Positions 17,933-27,298 are shown, counted from the stretch's first letter. The stretch is 64,000 nucleotides of DNA from Psychrobacter glacincola (GCA_001411745.2 LIQB01000008.1:114718-178717), one strand, 5' to 3'. The notes: generated from the letters alone by a model not told the origin. A program made the numbers and translations.

Positions 17933-18572
17933 GAACTATCTAGGGTTTATCATGGCAGCTATCTTGTTAAACCTGACCCCAGGCACGGATAGCATGTACA
18001 TCATTACCCGTAGTATTTCGCAGGGGCAAACGGCAGGGTTTTATTCTGTGTTGGGTATTACTTCAGGCATTCTGGTGCATACGCTACTGGCTTCGCTAGG
18101 ATTGTCCGTGTTGCTGGCTAACTCCCCTACGGCATTTATGCTCGTAAAATATATTGGTGCCAGCTATTTGTGCTATCTAGGCGTCAAAATGCTCATAAGT
18201 AAACAACAGCCTTTGATAGCCGCGAGTTTGCAGGATGACGAGAAGCCAAAGCCCGTTCAGCCTTTAGATCACTGGCAAATATATAAGCAAGGTGTGCTCA
18301 CCAATACCTTTAATCCAAAAGTTGCATTATTCTTTTTGGCGTTCTTCCCTCAGTTTATCGATGCCAGTTATGCTTATAGTATGGTGTCGTTCGTTATTTT
18401 AGGATTGACCTTTGCTGTCACTGGCTTTATATGGTGCTTGTGCTTAGCATTATTGGCGTCAAAATTCAGTGAAAACTTACGTAAAAACCCCTCTATCGAA
18501 GCCATTTTAAACAAGATAAGCGGTGTGGTATTTATTGGCTTGGGAATTAGGCTATTGACTGAGAAAGGTTGA
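17919..18572 (+). CDS. LysE/RhtB-family amino-acid exporter
   Basis: 217 residues with six predicted membrane helices. The N-terminal NLTPGTDSMYIITRSISQG carries the family P-G-x(n)-G-x(n)-G pattern, and FNPKVALFFLAFFPQF in the middle matches the conserved NPK segment. Members export amino acids and homoserine lactone-type compounds by antiport; the substrate here is unknown. AAGGA lies 10 bases before the ATG. A short gene of unknown function follows 32 bases later and may share the transcript. Confidence 0.88.
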   Translation: MFGIENYLGFIMAAILLNLTPGTDSMYIITRSISQGQTAGFYSVLGITSGILVHTLLASLGLSVLLANSPTAFMLVKYIGASYLCYLGVKMLISKQQPLIAASLQDDEKPKPVQPLDHWQIYKQGVLTNTFNPKVALFFLAFFPQFIDASYAYSMVSFVILGLTFAVTGFIWCLCLALLASKFSENLRKNPSIEAILNKISGVVFIGLGIRLLTEKG

Positions 18573-18604
18573 AACCATTGGAATAAACAGCAGAGGAAAT
18601 AATC

Positions 18605-19063
18605 ATGAACGATGATACTAAGCAAAAAATTACTTTATTACTTGAAGAGTTAATTAATACTCCATGCTCAGAGTCAAGGCAAGTAACAATAAAGCGTGAA
18701 CTAGACAAACTGTCTCCTGACCCATTTTGGAGTGACTATATATTCTGGAGTGATGAATATGTAAACGAAGACTTAAGTATCAATTATGAGAAATTTTTTG
18801 ATAAAATTTCTGAGTATCCAAATTCTCATGAGTATAAAACAAAAAGTCGCATTTTAGAGTTGGCACAAAAACTTGTTATTAGAGATTTCTCTGAAATTAG
18901 TGAAGTTGATATCGTAAATGAAATCAATGAATTGTCTCCTGATATCAGTTGGACGAATTATCTTTTTGTCGATAAGACCTGCTTAAACAATGACGGCAGT
19001 ATCAATAAAGAAGCATTCTTAAATAAAATATTTAAGGAGAGCTGGAATGAAAACTTTAGATAG
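18605..19063 (+). CDS. Unknown protein with two internal repeats
   Basis: 152 residues, acidic, no membrane segment or signal peptide, strongly A/T-rich compared with its neighbours. The sequence is a tandem duplication of a unit of about 74 residues: LSPD at 36-39 and 110-113, a W-x-x-Y pair after each, and SIN then E-F-K-I at 58-68 and 132-142. Clear ribosome site (AGAGGAAATAATC before ATG). It follows the exporter by 32 bases and shares the terminator at 19112. I do not recognise the family. Small, A/T-rich, acidic repeat proteins of this kind are sometimes immunity-type proteins, but nothing here proves it. Confidence 0.65.
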   Translation: MNDDTKQKITLLLEELINTPCSESRQVTIKRELDKLSPDPFWSDYIFWSDEYVNEDLSINYEKFFDKISEYPNSHEYKTKSRILELAQKLVIRDFSEISEVDIVNEINELSPDISWTNYLFVDKTCLNNDGSINKEAFLNKIFKESWNENFR

Positions 19064-19111
19064 TTCATTGAAATAGATTTGCAGATACGTGCTTCCCTTT
19101 TCCCAGATAAT

Positions 19112-19153
19112 AAAAAAGCCCAATCCCCTACTTTGACTGGGATTGGGCTTTTT
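19112..19153. terminator. Bidirectional terminator between the unknown gene and acnA
   Basis: AAAAAGCCCAATCCC, an 11-base loop, GGGATTGGGCTTTTT. Serves acnA (minus, stop at 19177) and the plus-strand gene ending at 19063. Confidence 0.92.
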
Positions 19154-19176
19154 ATCATTCTAAGCTCAATTGACTA

Positions 19177-21975
19177 TTACGCTGCGTTTTTGCTCTCAGC
19201 AGCTAACTGACGTAGCACATAGTGCAACACGCCACCATGACGCACGTACTCGCGCTCTTTTGGCGTCTGGAGCATGACATTGACATCAAAGCTCTCAGAC
19301 GAACCATCGGCACGTGTGGCCGTGACTTTGGCGGTCTTGCTTTCGCCATTATTTAGACCTGTAATACTAAGCACTTCTGAGCCGTCCAGTTTATAGGTAT
19401 CCGCATTTTCACCCTCTTTAAAGGTTAATGGCAAGACACCCATACCGACGAGGTTTGAGCGATGAATACGCTCAAACGAGCTGGTCAATACTGCTTTTAC
19501 GCCGAGCAAAATCGTACCCTTCGCTGCCCAGTCACGACTAGAGCCTGAGCCATATTCTGCACCGCCAAGTACCACGAGCGGACGCTTGTCTTCTTTATAC
19601 TTCATTGCCGCATCATAGATGGCCATTTCTTCGCCGTCTTGAAGCGTGGCGCTATCGCCGTTGAAGTAATAAGTATAGCCGCCCTCTTTGCCAGCCATCA
19701 TAGTATTTTTGATACGGATATTGGCAAAGGTGCCGCGCGTCATGACCGCATCATTACCACGGCGTGAGCCATAGCTATTGAAGTCGGCTTGCATCACACC
19801 TCGCTCTTGCAAGTACTTACCTGCTGGCGAATCTGGATCGATATTACCCGCTGGCGAGATATGGTCAGTGGTGATTGAGTCACCGAACAACCCTAAGATG
19901 CGTGCGCCTTCGATATCAGGAATACCTTCTGGCTCCATGGTCATACCATCAAAGAACGGTGGGTTTTTAATATAAGTAGACGCTTCGCTCCACGGATACA
20001 ACTGGCTATCGGCTGAGCTAATGGCGTTCCATGCGGCACTACCGTCAAACACTTCACCATAGTTTTTGCGGAACATATCCGCGTCGATATTATTGGCAAT
20101 CAGCTCATTGATCTCATCTGACGTTGGCCAAATATCTTTTAAGAAGACATCTTTGCCATCTTGATCTTGTCCTAAAGGCTGCGTCGTTAAGTCAATATCA
20201 ACCGTACCTGCCAGCGCATAAGCAACTACGAGTGGTGGTGACGCTAAGTAGCTCGCTTTTACGTGCGAGTGGATACGACCTTCAAAGTTACGGTTACCTG
20301 ACAACACGGCAGCAGCGACTAAGTCTTTTTCTTCGATACCTTTTTCAATCGATTCTAAGAGCGGTCCTGAGTTACCGATACAAGTGGTACAACCATAACC
20401 CACTAAATAGAAGCCTGTTTTTTCAAGCTCGTCCATTAACTTAGATTTTTCAAGATAATCGGTGACGACTTTCGACCCGGGAGCTAATGAAGTTTTGACC
20501 CAAGGCTTAGCTTTTAGACCTTTTGCAGCGGCTTTTTTCGCCACCAAGCCCGCGCCAATCATCACCGCAGGGTTGGAGGTATTGGTACATGAGGTAATCG
20601 CTGCGATAACGACAGAACCATCACGCAATTTATGGCTCTTATCATCGATATTGACGTCAGAGAAAACATTAGGCTTAGCATAGAGTCTATCCGCTTGCTC
20701 TTGCTCGCCGCCTTCTTCATCAAAGCGTACCTTGCCTTCGACTTCTGACTTGCGGTCTTTGGTCATTTTTTCTAAAGTTTCGCCAAATTTTTCGTGCATA
20801 TCGGATAAATTGATACGCTGCTGTGGCAAGTTCGGACCGGCAAGTGCGGGCTGTACTGATGATAAATCGAGCTCTAATTTACTTGAATAAGTTGCCGCTG
20901 GCGTATCGGCATCGTGCCATAAGCCTTGCGCCTTAGCATACTTTTCGACCAATTCAATCTGACTTTCTTCACGACCTGATAGACGCAAATAATCAATCGC
21001 CATTTGGTCAATCGGGAAAATACCACAGGTTGCCCCATATTCTGGTGACATATTGGCAATCGTCGCACGATCCGCCAGTGGCATACTGTGTAAGCCTTCA
21101 CCATAAAACTCGACGAATTTACCAACTACACCATGCGCACGCAGCATTTCAACCACACGCAATACCAAATCCGTTGCGGTCACGCCTTCGGTCAATTTGC
21201 CTTTGAGCTCAAAACCTACCACTTGTGGAATCAGCATCGATGACGGTTGACCAAGCATTGCCGCTTCCGCTTCAATACCGCCGACGCCCCAACCAAGCAC
21301 GCCAATACCATTAATCATCGTCGTGTGGCTGTCCGTACCAAATACCGTATCAGGATAAGCAGTCAGCTCGCTTTTACCATCGACATTGACATCAGCAGCC
21401 ATTACAACACGAGCTAAGTATTCAAGGTTAACTTGATGCACAATACCCGTCGCTGGTGGTACGACCACAAAGTTTTTAAACGCATTACGACCCCAATGCA
21501 AAAATTCATAACGTTCATTGTTACGTTTAAATTCAATTTTTTCGTTCAAGTCTAGTGCATCTTCTCGGCCATAAGCATCGACTTGTACAGAGTGATCGAC
21601 GACCAATTCACTGGGGATAAAGGGGTTAATTTGCTCAGCTTTACCGCCAAGCTCAACCACGGCATCACGCATCGCTGCCAAATCGACAACTGATGGCACA
21701 CCAGTGAAATCTTGCAAGACCACACGAGCTGGCATAAAGGCGATCTCTTTTGACGCTTCTGCGCCTGCATCCCAGTTGGCAACAGCTTCGATATGGTTTT
21801 TGCCGACAGATTGACCATCATCTTCATTACGTAATAGGTTTTCTAAGACGATTTTCATACAAAATGGCAATTTGCTGATGTGCTCGAAAGTTTCGGTTAG
21901 CTTTGGCAAACTGTAATAGGCATGTTCCTTGCCCGCGACCGTAATGGTGTCTTTTACATTAAAAATATCACTCAT
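19177..21975 (-). CDS. acnA: Aconitate hydratase A
   Basis: Interconverts citrate and isocitrate through cis-aconitate in the TCA cycle. 932 residues, the AcnA/IRP type. [4Fe-4S] ligands lie in SCTNTSNP and GCTTCIGNSGP. Other conserved segments are DFTGVPSVVDLAAMRDA, GTDSHTTMINGIGVLGWGVGG, GDSITTDHISPAG and YGSGSSRDWAAKG, whose Ser is catalytic. Compared with E. coli AcnA (891) there is a linker insertion rich in Lys/Glu near residues 400-430. AAGGA lies 7 bases before the ATG. The upstream 460 bp include a 26-base near-perfect palindrome. Confidence 0.97.
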   Translation of the reverse strand: MSDIFNVKDTITVAGKEHAYYSLPKLTETFEHISKLPFCMKIVLENLLRNEDDGQSVGKNHIEAVANWDAGAEASKEIAFMPARVVLQDFTGVPSVVDLAAMRDAVVELGGKAEQINPFIPSELVVDHSVQVDAYGREDALDLNEKIEFKRNNERYEFLHWGRNAFKNFVVVPPATGIVHQVNLEYLARVVMAADVNVDGKSELTAYPDTVFGTDSHTTMINGIGVLGWGVGGIEAEAAMLGQPSSMLIPQVVGFELKGKLTEGVTATDLVLRVVEMLRAHGVVGKFVEFYGEGLHSMPLADRATIANMSPEYGATCGIFPIDQMAIDYLRLSGREESQIELVEKYAKAQGLWHDADTPAATYSSKLELDLSSVQPALAGPNLPQQRINLSDMHEKFGETLEKMTKDRKSEVEGKVRFDEEGGEQEQADRLYAKPNVFSDVNIDDKSHKLRDGSVVIAAITSCTNTSNPAVMIGAGLVAKKAAAKGLKAKPWVKTSLAPGSKVVTDYLEKSKLMDELEKTGFYLVGYGCTTCIGNSGPLLESIEKGIEEKDLVAAAVLSGNRNFEGRIHSHVKASYLASPPLVVAYALAGTVDIDLTTQPLGQDQDGKDVFLKDIWPTSDEINELIANNIDADMFRKNYGEVFDGSAAWNAISSADSQLYPWSEASTYIKNPPFFDGMTMEPEGIPDIEGARILGLFGDSITTDHISPAGNIDPDSPAGKYLQERGVMQADFNSYGSRRGNDAVMTRGTFANIRIKNTMMAGKEGGYTYYFNGDSATLQDGEEMAIYDAAMKYKEDKRPLVVLGGAEYGSGSSRDWAAKGTILLGVKAVLTSSFERIHRSNLVGMGVLPLTFKEGENADTYKLDGSEVLSITGLNNGESKTAKVTATRADGSSESFDVNVMLQTPKEREYVRHGGVLHYVLRQLAAESKNAA

Positions 21976-22435
21976 GGTAGCTTCCTTATCGTTGTTATAG
22001 ATCCTAAGCCCAAACGGTTATAGGTTTATGCTGAGGATTGGTGGCTAGATAGATGATTGTACGAGTTGTATTCAAAATCATTATTATTTGACACAGTAGA
22101 ATATAAAGTTGAGTTAACAAAATAGCTAAGCGACTCTTTAGGACTTAACAATAACGCTCTTTTACCATAACAAAACGGCGGCGCTTTGTTAACGTCTAGA
22201 CGTTGTCAAATCGTGGCATAATCGTAAACGTAACAAGGGTTTAACGTTCTATTATTAAGTATCAATATATTTTCCAAAGAAATATTAGAATCAAAGGTAA
22301 TGGGTAAACCGGTCGCGGCATACGAGCCTTATCTGTTAGACGTTTGGCTGCGCTATGCTATTATGGTGCGCTTTTTTACCGCTAGGCAAACGCCTCGAAA
22401 CAATCGTTTCGCGCGCTATTTATTGATGAGTTTTT
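21976..22435. other. Divergent intergenic region acnA / ydjM-like gene
   Basis: 460 bp. Holds a long near-perfect palindrome at 22185-22210 and, at 22300-22449, an open 49-codon frame that runs into the next gene. No other RNA or coding feature is evident. Confidence 0.6.
22185..22210. promoter_or_regulatory. Near-perfect 26-base palindrome upstream of acnA
   Basis: The core AACGTCTAGACGTT is a perfect 14-base palindrome; outer TTTG and CAAA also pair, leaving two mismatched positions on each side. There is no loop, so it is a protein-binding dyad rather than a hairpin. It lies 210 bases before acnA and 226 before the ydjM-like gene. Confidence 0.55.
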
Positions 22436-22449
22436 ATGGCAAATTTTAA
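22300..22449 (+). CDS. Possible 49-residue upstream ORF
   Basis: An ATG-to-stop frame of 49 codons, locally richer in GC than the surrounding intergenic DNA. It overlaps the first 14 bases of the ydjM-like gene in another frame. AAAGG lies only 3 bases before the ATG, which is too close for a good site. The product would be basic with many aromatic residues. Could be a coupling leader or chance. Confidence 0.25.
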   Translation: MGKPVAAYEPYLLDVWLRYAIMVRFFTARQTPRNNRFARYLLMSFYGKF

Positions 22450-23152
22450 CACCCACCTGAATGTTGCATTCATGGTCAGTGGTACGCTCAGTTTGACAGT
22501 TTATAAAGCGGGATTGATTGATGATTCGGGGTTTTTAGTTTGCGTGGCGCTCGGCACTATCGGTGGGCTACTTCCCGATTTGGATTCTGATAACTCCACA
22601 CCGATTAAACTTGGCTTTAATATCACCTCATTTATTTTTGCCTTTGGTTTGGTCATGCATTGGCGCAGTGAGCTGAGTTTGCTCGCCCTGATTGCATTAT
22701 GGCTAGCAGGCTACGGCTTTATGCGTTATGTGGTTTTCTCTATTTTTACCAACATGACCGTGCATCGCGGCGTGATTCACTCCGTGCCTTATATGGCAAT
22801 TTTGGGTTTGGGGCTGACCTATCTAAGCTACTATTTCTTGCACCTCCCATTAACGGCAAGCTGGTTTTACGGTTTATTTTTATTCGGTGGCGCGCTGGTG
22901 CATTTGACATTGGACGAGCTATATAGTGTTAATTTATCCAATATGAAAATGAAGCGCTCATCAGGTACAGCGATGAAGTTTTATCAGCCTAAAGATAAGT
23001 GGTGGTATTTATTACTATATACACTGCTCGCCATGTTGGTCTATTTTTCCCCGCCGTTTGATGCATTTTGGCAGCAGCTGCGCGACCCAGCACCATGGGC
23101 ACAGCTAAAAGTTGGCATATTGCCAGAACTAATAAAAAACATGCTGCGATAA
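22436..23152 (+). CDS. YdjM-like membrane metal-dependent hydrolase (DUF457)
   Basis: 238 residues, four or five membrane helices. Conserved polar motifs sit at helix ends: an N-terminal THLN, GGLLPDLDSD near residue 44-53, HRGVIHS near 110-116, and HLTLDELYS near 152-160. These His/Asp clusters define the DUF457/YdjM family of predicted membrane hydrolases. YdjM is SOS-controlled in E. coli, but I see no LexA box here and Moraxellaceae generally lack canonical LexA. Weak ribosome site. Substrate unknown. Confidence 0.72.
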   Translation: MANFNTHLNVAFMVSGTLSLTVYKAGLIDDSGFLVCVALGTIGGLLPDLDSDNSTPIKLGFNITSFIFAFGLVMHWRSELSLLALIALWLAGYGFMRYVVFSIFTNMTVHRGVIHSVPYMAILGLGLTYLSYYFLHLPLTASWFYGLFLFGGALVHLTLDELYSVNLSNMKMKRSSGTAMKFYQPKDKWWYLLLYTLLAMLVYFSPPFDAFWQQLRDPAPWAQLKVGILPELIKNMLR

Positions 23153-23197
23153 AGATACGGTAAAGCAGTAAAACCCAAACGAAAATGAGAATAAAAC

Positions 23198-23785
23198 ATG
23201 CAACCTAATCTACACATTTGCCCTTGCCAAATTCATCCATTATCAAGCGCTATCAGCTCACCACTATTGTATAAAGATTGCTGTCAGCCTTATCATGAGG
23301 CTGTTTATAATGATTCTCTTCATAATGATGAAGTTGGCAAAGCAGAGGGTATAAAAGCGGAGACAGCCGAACGTCTCATGCGCACGCGCTATAGTGCGTT
23401 TGTGTTGATTAGGCCAGAATATATCGTCAAGACCACTCTACCTGCACAGCAAGACTTGCTTGATATCAAGGCTATTGAATCGTGGGCAAAAGAGACAAAT
23501 TGGGCAGGATTAGAAATCGTAGCGCACACGCCAAAGCTAGGCAAACGCCATGCGCAAGTTGAGTTTAAGGCTTATTTCAAGCCAACTAATAATGCAAGTA
23601 ATTTAGAAGAGAAAGTGCAGGCGCATCATGAATTGTCTGCCTTTGTGAAGGTGACAGACAAAGTCAATAATGATGCACGCTGGTATTTTTTGGATCCGAC
23701 TGTTTCAATGTCTGTGACGCAAAAGCAGCCGTGTATTTGTGGTTCAGGTGAGAAGTTTAAGCGGTGTTGTGGGGGTTATATCTAA
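23198..23785 (+). CDS. YchJ/UPF0225-type SEC-C zinc-motif protein
   Basis: 195 residues. N-terminal CPCQ and CCQPYHE, then RLMRTRYSAFV and the IVKTTLPAQQ segment of the UPF0225 (YchJ) family. The C-terminus is a SEC-C motif, PCICGSGEKFKRCCG, which binds zinc. YchJ-type proteins fold like NTF2 with metal-binding tails; their role is not established. An acidic insertion after the first Cys cluster (residues 32-52) is extra compared with YchJ. 45 bp after the ydjM-like gene, probably in the same transcript. Confidence 0.85.
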   Translation: MQPNLHICPCQIHPLSSAISSPLLYKDCCQPYHEAVYNDSLHNDEVGKAEGIKAETAERLMRTRYSAFVLIRPEYIVKTTLPAQQDLLDIKAIESWAKETNWAGLEIVAHTPKLGKRHAQVEFKAYFKPTNNASNLEEKVQAHHELSAFVKVTDKVNNDARWYFLDPTVSMSVTQKQPCICGSGEKFKRCCGGYI

Positions 23786-23820
23786 CTGATATTTAGTCAA
23801 TATTAAATATTTTCTAACTT

Positions 23821-24717
23821 CTAAACACTCGCACCCACTGCCCTTGCCACGGCAATTCCTTCATCAATCGTCAAAAATTTTCGCTGGCTTGGGCTGTCTC
23901 TATAAATAACATCACCATCTTGGAATATTAAGCACTCATTGACGGCCAACTGCTGCCATTTCTCATTTTCAGTGAGCGGAACAGTGACTAAGATAGTCAC
24001 TTTATCCGTATCTGTCGTCACATCGCCAAAGTTAATGGCTAAATCATCATCTGCCAATTTCGCCTCGCCAAATGGTGCTTGACGCGTGAGATAAAACAAT
24101 AAACTCCCCGCATAAGCCAATTGCCAGCTACCGTTTGATATCAAGCAGTTAAACAAGCCATTGGCGGATAAATAACGACATTGGGTGGTCAAAAAGTTAA
24201 ACAGCGTTTGGTCATCAGGACGAGTTTTAAAGCTGCTTTTTAGGCGATTAACAAGGTAGCAAAACGCCATTTCAGAATCAGTTGAACCAACTGGCTGGCA
24301 ATGTGAGGCGTTGCCGTTGTCTTGCAAGCGCTGACAGCGTTTGATAAATTCGCTATTCATTTGCCCATTGTGCGCAAACACCCACTGCTCGCCCCACACT
24401 TCACGGACAAAGGGATGGGTGTTTGCCAAACAATTCTGCCCTTGGGTCGCTTTACGGATATGGGCAATGACGTTCATGGCTTTAATCGGATAATTATTGA
24501 CCAAATCAGCAACGGGTGATAAATGACTTGGTTTATTATCATGGAAAAGACGCAAACCAGTTGAAGCATTCTCTGAGTCGCACTCACTACGCTCAAAAAA
24601 CGCAATACCAAAGCCATCTTCATGACTATCGGTCATGCCGCCGCGACGACGAAACCCTGCAAAGCTAAAACCAATATCGGTTGGGGTATTACAGTTCATT
24701 CCTAGGAGTTGACACAT
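23821..24717 (-). CDS. yafJ: Class II glutamine amidotransferase, YafJ type
   Basis: 298 residues. Mature N-terminal Cys2 nucleophile (MCQLLGMN) followed by the amidotransferase fold: FRRRGGMTDSHEDGFG, IAHIRKATQG, NTHPF, and WVFAHNGQM near residue 118, then GSTDSEMAF. These match YafJ/EgtC-like stand-alone glutaminase domains. No synthase domain is attached, so the acceptor is unknown. Its ATG directly abuts the stop of the DUF2007 gene (no gap), so the two are tightly coupled, with thrB upstream. Confidence 0.85.
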   Translation of the reverse strand: MCQLLGMNCNTPTDIGFSFAGFRRRGGMTDSHEDGFGIAFFERSECDSENASTGLRLFHDNKPSHLSPVADLVNNYPIKAMNVIAHIRKATQGQNCLANTHPFVREVWGEQWVFAHNGQMNSEFIKRCQRLQDNGNASHCQPVGSTDSEMAFCYLVNRLKSSFKTRPDDQTLFNFLTTQCRYLSANGLFNCLISNGSWQLAYAGSLLFYLTRQAPFGEAKLADDDLAINFGDVTTDTDKVTILVTVPLTENEKWQQLAVNECLIFQDGDVIYRDSPSQRKFLTIDEGIAVARAVGASV

Positions 24718-25029
24718 TTATACTTCACCGCCGTTATTGTCGTCTTGTGCAGGATTTAAAGTAGGGTTAATTTTGGCTGCAGACGTTTCATCAAACACCT
24801 CATAAGGCGTTGCCCCATCGGTGTCAATATTCGCCAAGATGCGTTTGGCGTGCGCTAAATCAATATCCTGTACCCACAGCACAATCCCAGAATTCATACC
24901 CGGCATTGCGCTCAGCGGTTGCAGAGACACCGTAATACCATTGTTACGAAGCAGATTGGCATGCAGTTCACCTTGCATATTGGTGTCGTAGCGTGCCAGT
25001 TTGTGCCAGTTATCAACTTGATCGGTCAT
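24718..25029 (-). CDS. DUF2007-type small protein
   Basis: 103 residues, no signal or membrane segment. The core matches the DUF2007 pattern: W-KLARYDTNMQGELHANLL (helix spanning inherited substrate of the PII-like fold), a G-I-V strand, and LWVQDIDLAHAKRIL with the conserved V-x-x-x-D-x-x-A-A layout. DUF2007 is often called a putative signal-transducing protein. It lies between thrB (50 bp upstream) and yafJ (0 bp) on the minus strand, so all three are probably one operon. Role unknown. Confidence 0.7.
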   Translation of the reverse strand: MTDQVDNWHKLARYDTNMQGELHANLLRNNGITVSLQPLSAMPGMNSGIVLWVQDIDLAHAKRILANIDTDGATPYEVFDETSAAKINPTLNPAQDDNNGGEV

Positions 25030-25079
25030 GATAAATTCCTTTTAGATATTTATAAATATAACTCGTTGCTATTATTCTA

Positions 25080-26327
25080 TTAGCAACCGAAACCTTGTGA
25101 CCAATTAATTTGATTTAACGGATAAGCATCAATATGGAAACCGTTTGGATAATCTTTAAAGCCAGATTGTGATTTTAATTGCTCAATAGCAGCTTGTGCT
25201 TGTTGCTCAGTCGCAAACACACCGATTATCTTAAAATCTTCGACATCGTTATTTTTATCATCATCTTTATAACGCGCATGTTCTAGTACAAATACGGTAC
25301 TTTGCGCTTTTTCAACATGTGACCAATGATAAGCGGCAAGGCGTTTCATCAGGTCAGGATTTTTGACCATGATATTATCGCCCGTACGTCCTTCGGTACG
25401 GTTATAGTGAATAACGTTGAGACGTAATAGCCAAAAAATAACCGCCGCTTTTGCGAGCATCACTGGTAAGGCACGTTTTTCATCTTCACCGAGCATGCGT
25501 TTCGACTCATAGCCTTGTAAGAAAGCTGCCATTTTACTGCGATCAAAATTTACCGACTCGCCCTGCTCAGCATCGCCCCACGTGGTACAAAAGTCATTAA
25601 TCGTAATGGCAATATCCATCACATAATGCTCGACGCTAACTTCGGTAAAGTCTAGCAATCCTGTTAAACGCGCTGCGCCTTTTTGGCTATTATTTAACGA
25701 TAAGTCCCATAAGGTATTATCAGCGAACATGTCTAAGTGACATAAACCTTTTGGCAAAGTGGCAAGCGGCAAATCTGTATAGGATTGCCAGATATCGCTC
25801 ATCAGCTTGGCTTCATCAGCTGGCATAAACTGCCTTTCACGATCGCGCACATCACTCCATGGATATAAAGGCACACCATATTCTTCCGCAGGTTGTAGTG
25901 CTTGCAAGGTTTCATGCAGCATCGCTAAAGCGGCGCCAATTTCATGACACATCGCTTGCGTCGTCTGCTGTGGATGCGAACCTGCTAGGCATGGCACTAA
26001 GGTAATTGCTTTATTGTCATAGCGTATGACATAGCATTTTTCTGCGCTATCAGCGCCTAAATCAAGCAATGCTAACGGCGCAGCGACCGGTAACTTACCG
26101 TCCAGTTGATTTAAGATAATCGCCATCTTTTCGATGTCTTCTGGTGGACGTTCTTCAAATAAGGTAAATACATAAGAGTGTGCGCCATCTACATCGTCAG
26201 TCGTCTGAATAAACCAGTTAGAGTTTTTGATACCTTGGGTGATCGGAATGGCACGCGCGAACGATACGCCAAAACGGTGGCAAAAATCGGCAAACTGGTC
26301 ATCGGTTAACTGGGTATAGACGGACAT
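25080..26327 (-). CDS. thrB: Homoserine kinase (APH-fold type) with an extra C-terminal domain
   Basis: Phosphorylates homoserine in threonine synthesis. 415 residues. The kinase part (about 1-330) has the aminoglycoside-phosphotransferase fold typical of Pseudomonas/Acinetobacter ThrB: QGIKNSNWF nucleotide loop near residue 27, CHLDMFADN (Brenner motif H-x-D-x4-N) near 195, and DFTEVS for the metal Asp. Residues about 345-415 form an added domain with IIGVFATEQQAQAAIEQL and an NW-QGFGC end, separated by an acidic linker. That domain is not part of the usual kinase. First gene of thrB-DUF2007-yafJ; divergent from hisF. Confidence 0.88.
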   Translation of the reverse strand: MSVYTQLTDDQFADFCHRFGVSFARAIPITQGIKNSNWFIQTTDDVDGAHSYVFTLFEERPPEDIEKMAIILNQLDGKLPVAAPLALLDLGADSAEKCYVIRYDNKAITLVPCLAGSHPQQTTQAMCHEIGAALAMLHETLQALQPAEEYGVPLYPWSDVRDRERQFMPADEAKLMSDIWQSYTDLPLATLPKGLCHLDMFADNTLWDLSLNNSQKGAARLTGLLDFTEVSVEHYVMDIAITINDFCTTWGDAEQGESVNFDRSKMAAFLQGYESKRMLGEDEKRALPVMLAKAAVIFWLLRLNVIHYNRTEGRTGDNIMVKNPDLMKRLAAYHWSHVEKAQSTVFVLEHARYKDDDKNNDVEDFKIIGVFATEQQAQAAIEQLKSQSGFKDYPNGFHIDAYPLNQINWSQGFGC

Positions 26328-26515
26328 GACATCTCACTTATGGCAATTAAAAGAAGGTAAATAGGATAAATATCGACGGTAATGACAGTGATTGTACCGT
26401 GCATGAGCAAACTTTGGCTAAAAGCATAATAATCTTGCGAAAACCTGCCTGAGATGGCGGTGATTTTGCTAGACTAGCGCTTATAGAATGAATTGATTAT
26501 AAGGTGAAAGACCCT

Positions 26516-27298
26516 ATGTTAGCAAAGCGTATCATTCCTTGTTTGGACGTTGATAATGGCCGTGTGGTCAAAGGTGTACAGTTTGTCGATATCAAAGACG
26601 CGGGCGACCCTGTCGAAGTAGCGAAACGCTACAACGAACAAGGCGCTGACGAAATTACTTTTTTGGACATTACTGCCACTAATGATGAGCGCGATACCAC
26701 CTATCATACCGTTGAGCGTATGGCAGAGACGGTATTTGTTCCGCTGACAGTTGGCGGCGGCGTGCGTAAAATCGCTGATATCCGCAATCTGCTTAATGCT
26801 GGTGCGGATAAAGTAGCGATCAATTCTGCGGCGGTATTTACCCCTGAGTTCGTTGGTGAAGCGGCACAAAAATTTGGTAATCAATGTATCGTCGTTGCTA
26901 TCGATGCCAAACGCGTTGCAGATATTGAAGTTGATGGGATGGTTATGCCGCGTTGGGAGATCTTTACCCATGGTGGTCGCAAACCAACGGGCATTGATGC
27001 CGTGGATTGGGCGAGCAAAATGGCTGAGCTTGGCGCTGGCGAATTACTAGTCACCTCGATGGATGGTGATGGCACCAAAAAAGGCTATGATTTGGCACTA
27101 ATGCAGCAAATTACCAGCCGCGTCAATGTGCCTGTTATCGCCTCAGGCGGCGTCGGCAATTTGCAACATTTAGCTGAAGGCGTATTAGAAGGCGGCGTCG
27201 ATGCCGTCCTTGCTGCCAGCATCTTCCATTTTGGTGAGTATACGGTTCAAGAAGCCAAAGCGTATATGGCAGCGCAAGGCATACAAATGCGTCTATAG
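26516..27298 (+). CDS. hisF: Imidazole glycerol phosphate synthase, cyclase subunit
   Basis: Uses ammonia from HisH to convert PRFAR into imidazole glycerol phosphate and AICAR. 260 residues, a complete (beta-alpha)8 barrel. Catalytic Asp residues are in [10 protein letters not shown] (D11 region) and VVAIDAKR (D130 region); phosphate loops are GGGVR and ASGGVGN. ATG 26516 matches the family N-terminus [10 protein letters not shown]; an in-frame GTG at 26504 is less likely. It stands alone here, not beside hisA or hisH. Weak A/T-rich gap downstream, no clear terminator. Confidence 0.97.
   Translation: MLAKRIIPCLDVDNGRVVKGVQFVDIKDAGDPVEVAKRYNEQGADEITFLDITATNDERDTTYHTVERMAETVFVPLTVGGGVRKIADIRNLLNAGADKVAINSAAVFTPEFVGEAAQKFGNQCIVVAIDAKRVADIEVDGMVMPRWEIFTHGGRKPTGIDAVDWASKMAELGAGELLVTSMDGDGTKKGYDLALMQQITSRVNVPVIASGGVGNLQHLAEGVLEGGVDAVLAASIFHFGEYTVQEAKAYMAAQGIQMRL

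Noticed and set aside
22211..22435. SOS (LexA) box before the ydjM-like gene
   Set aside because: No CTG-N10-CAG-type site of the right quality; Moraxellaceae generally lack canonical LexA.
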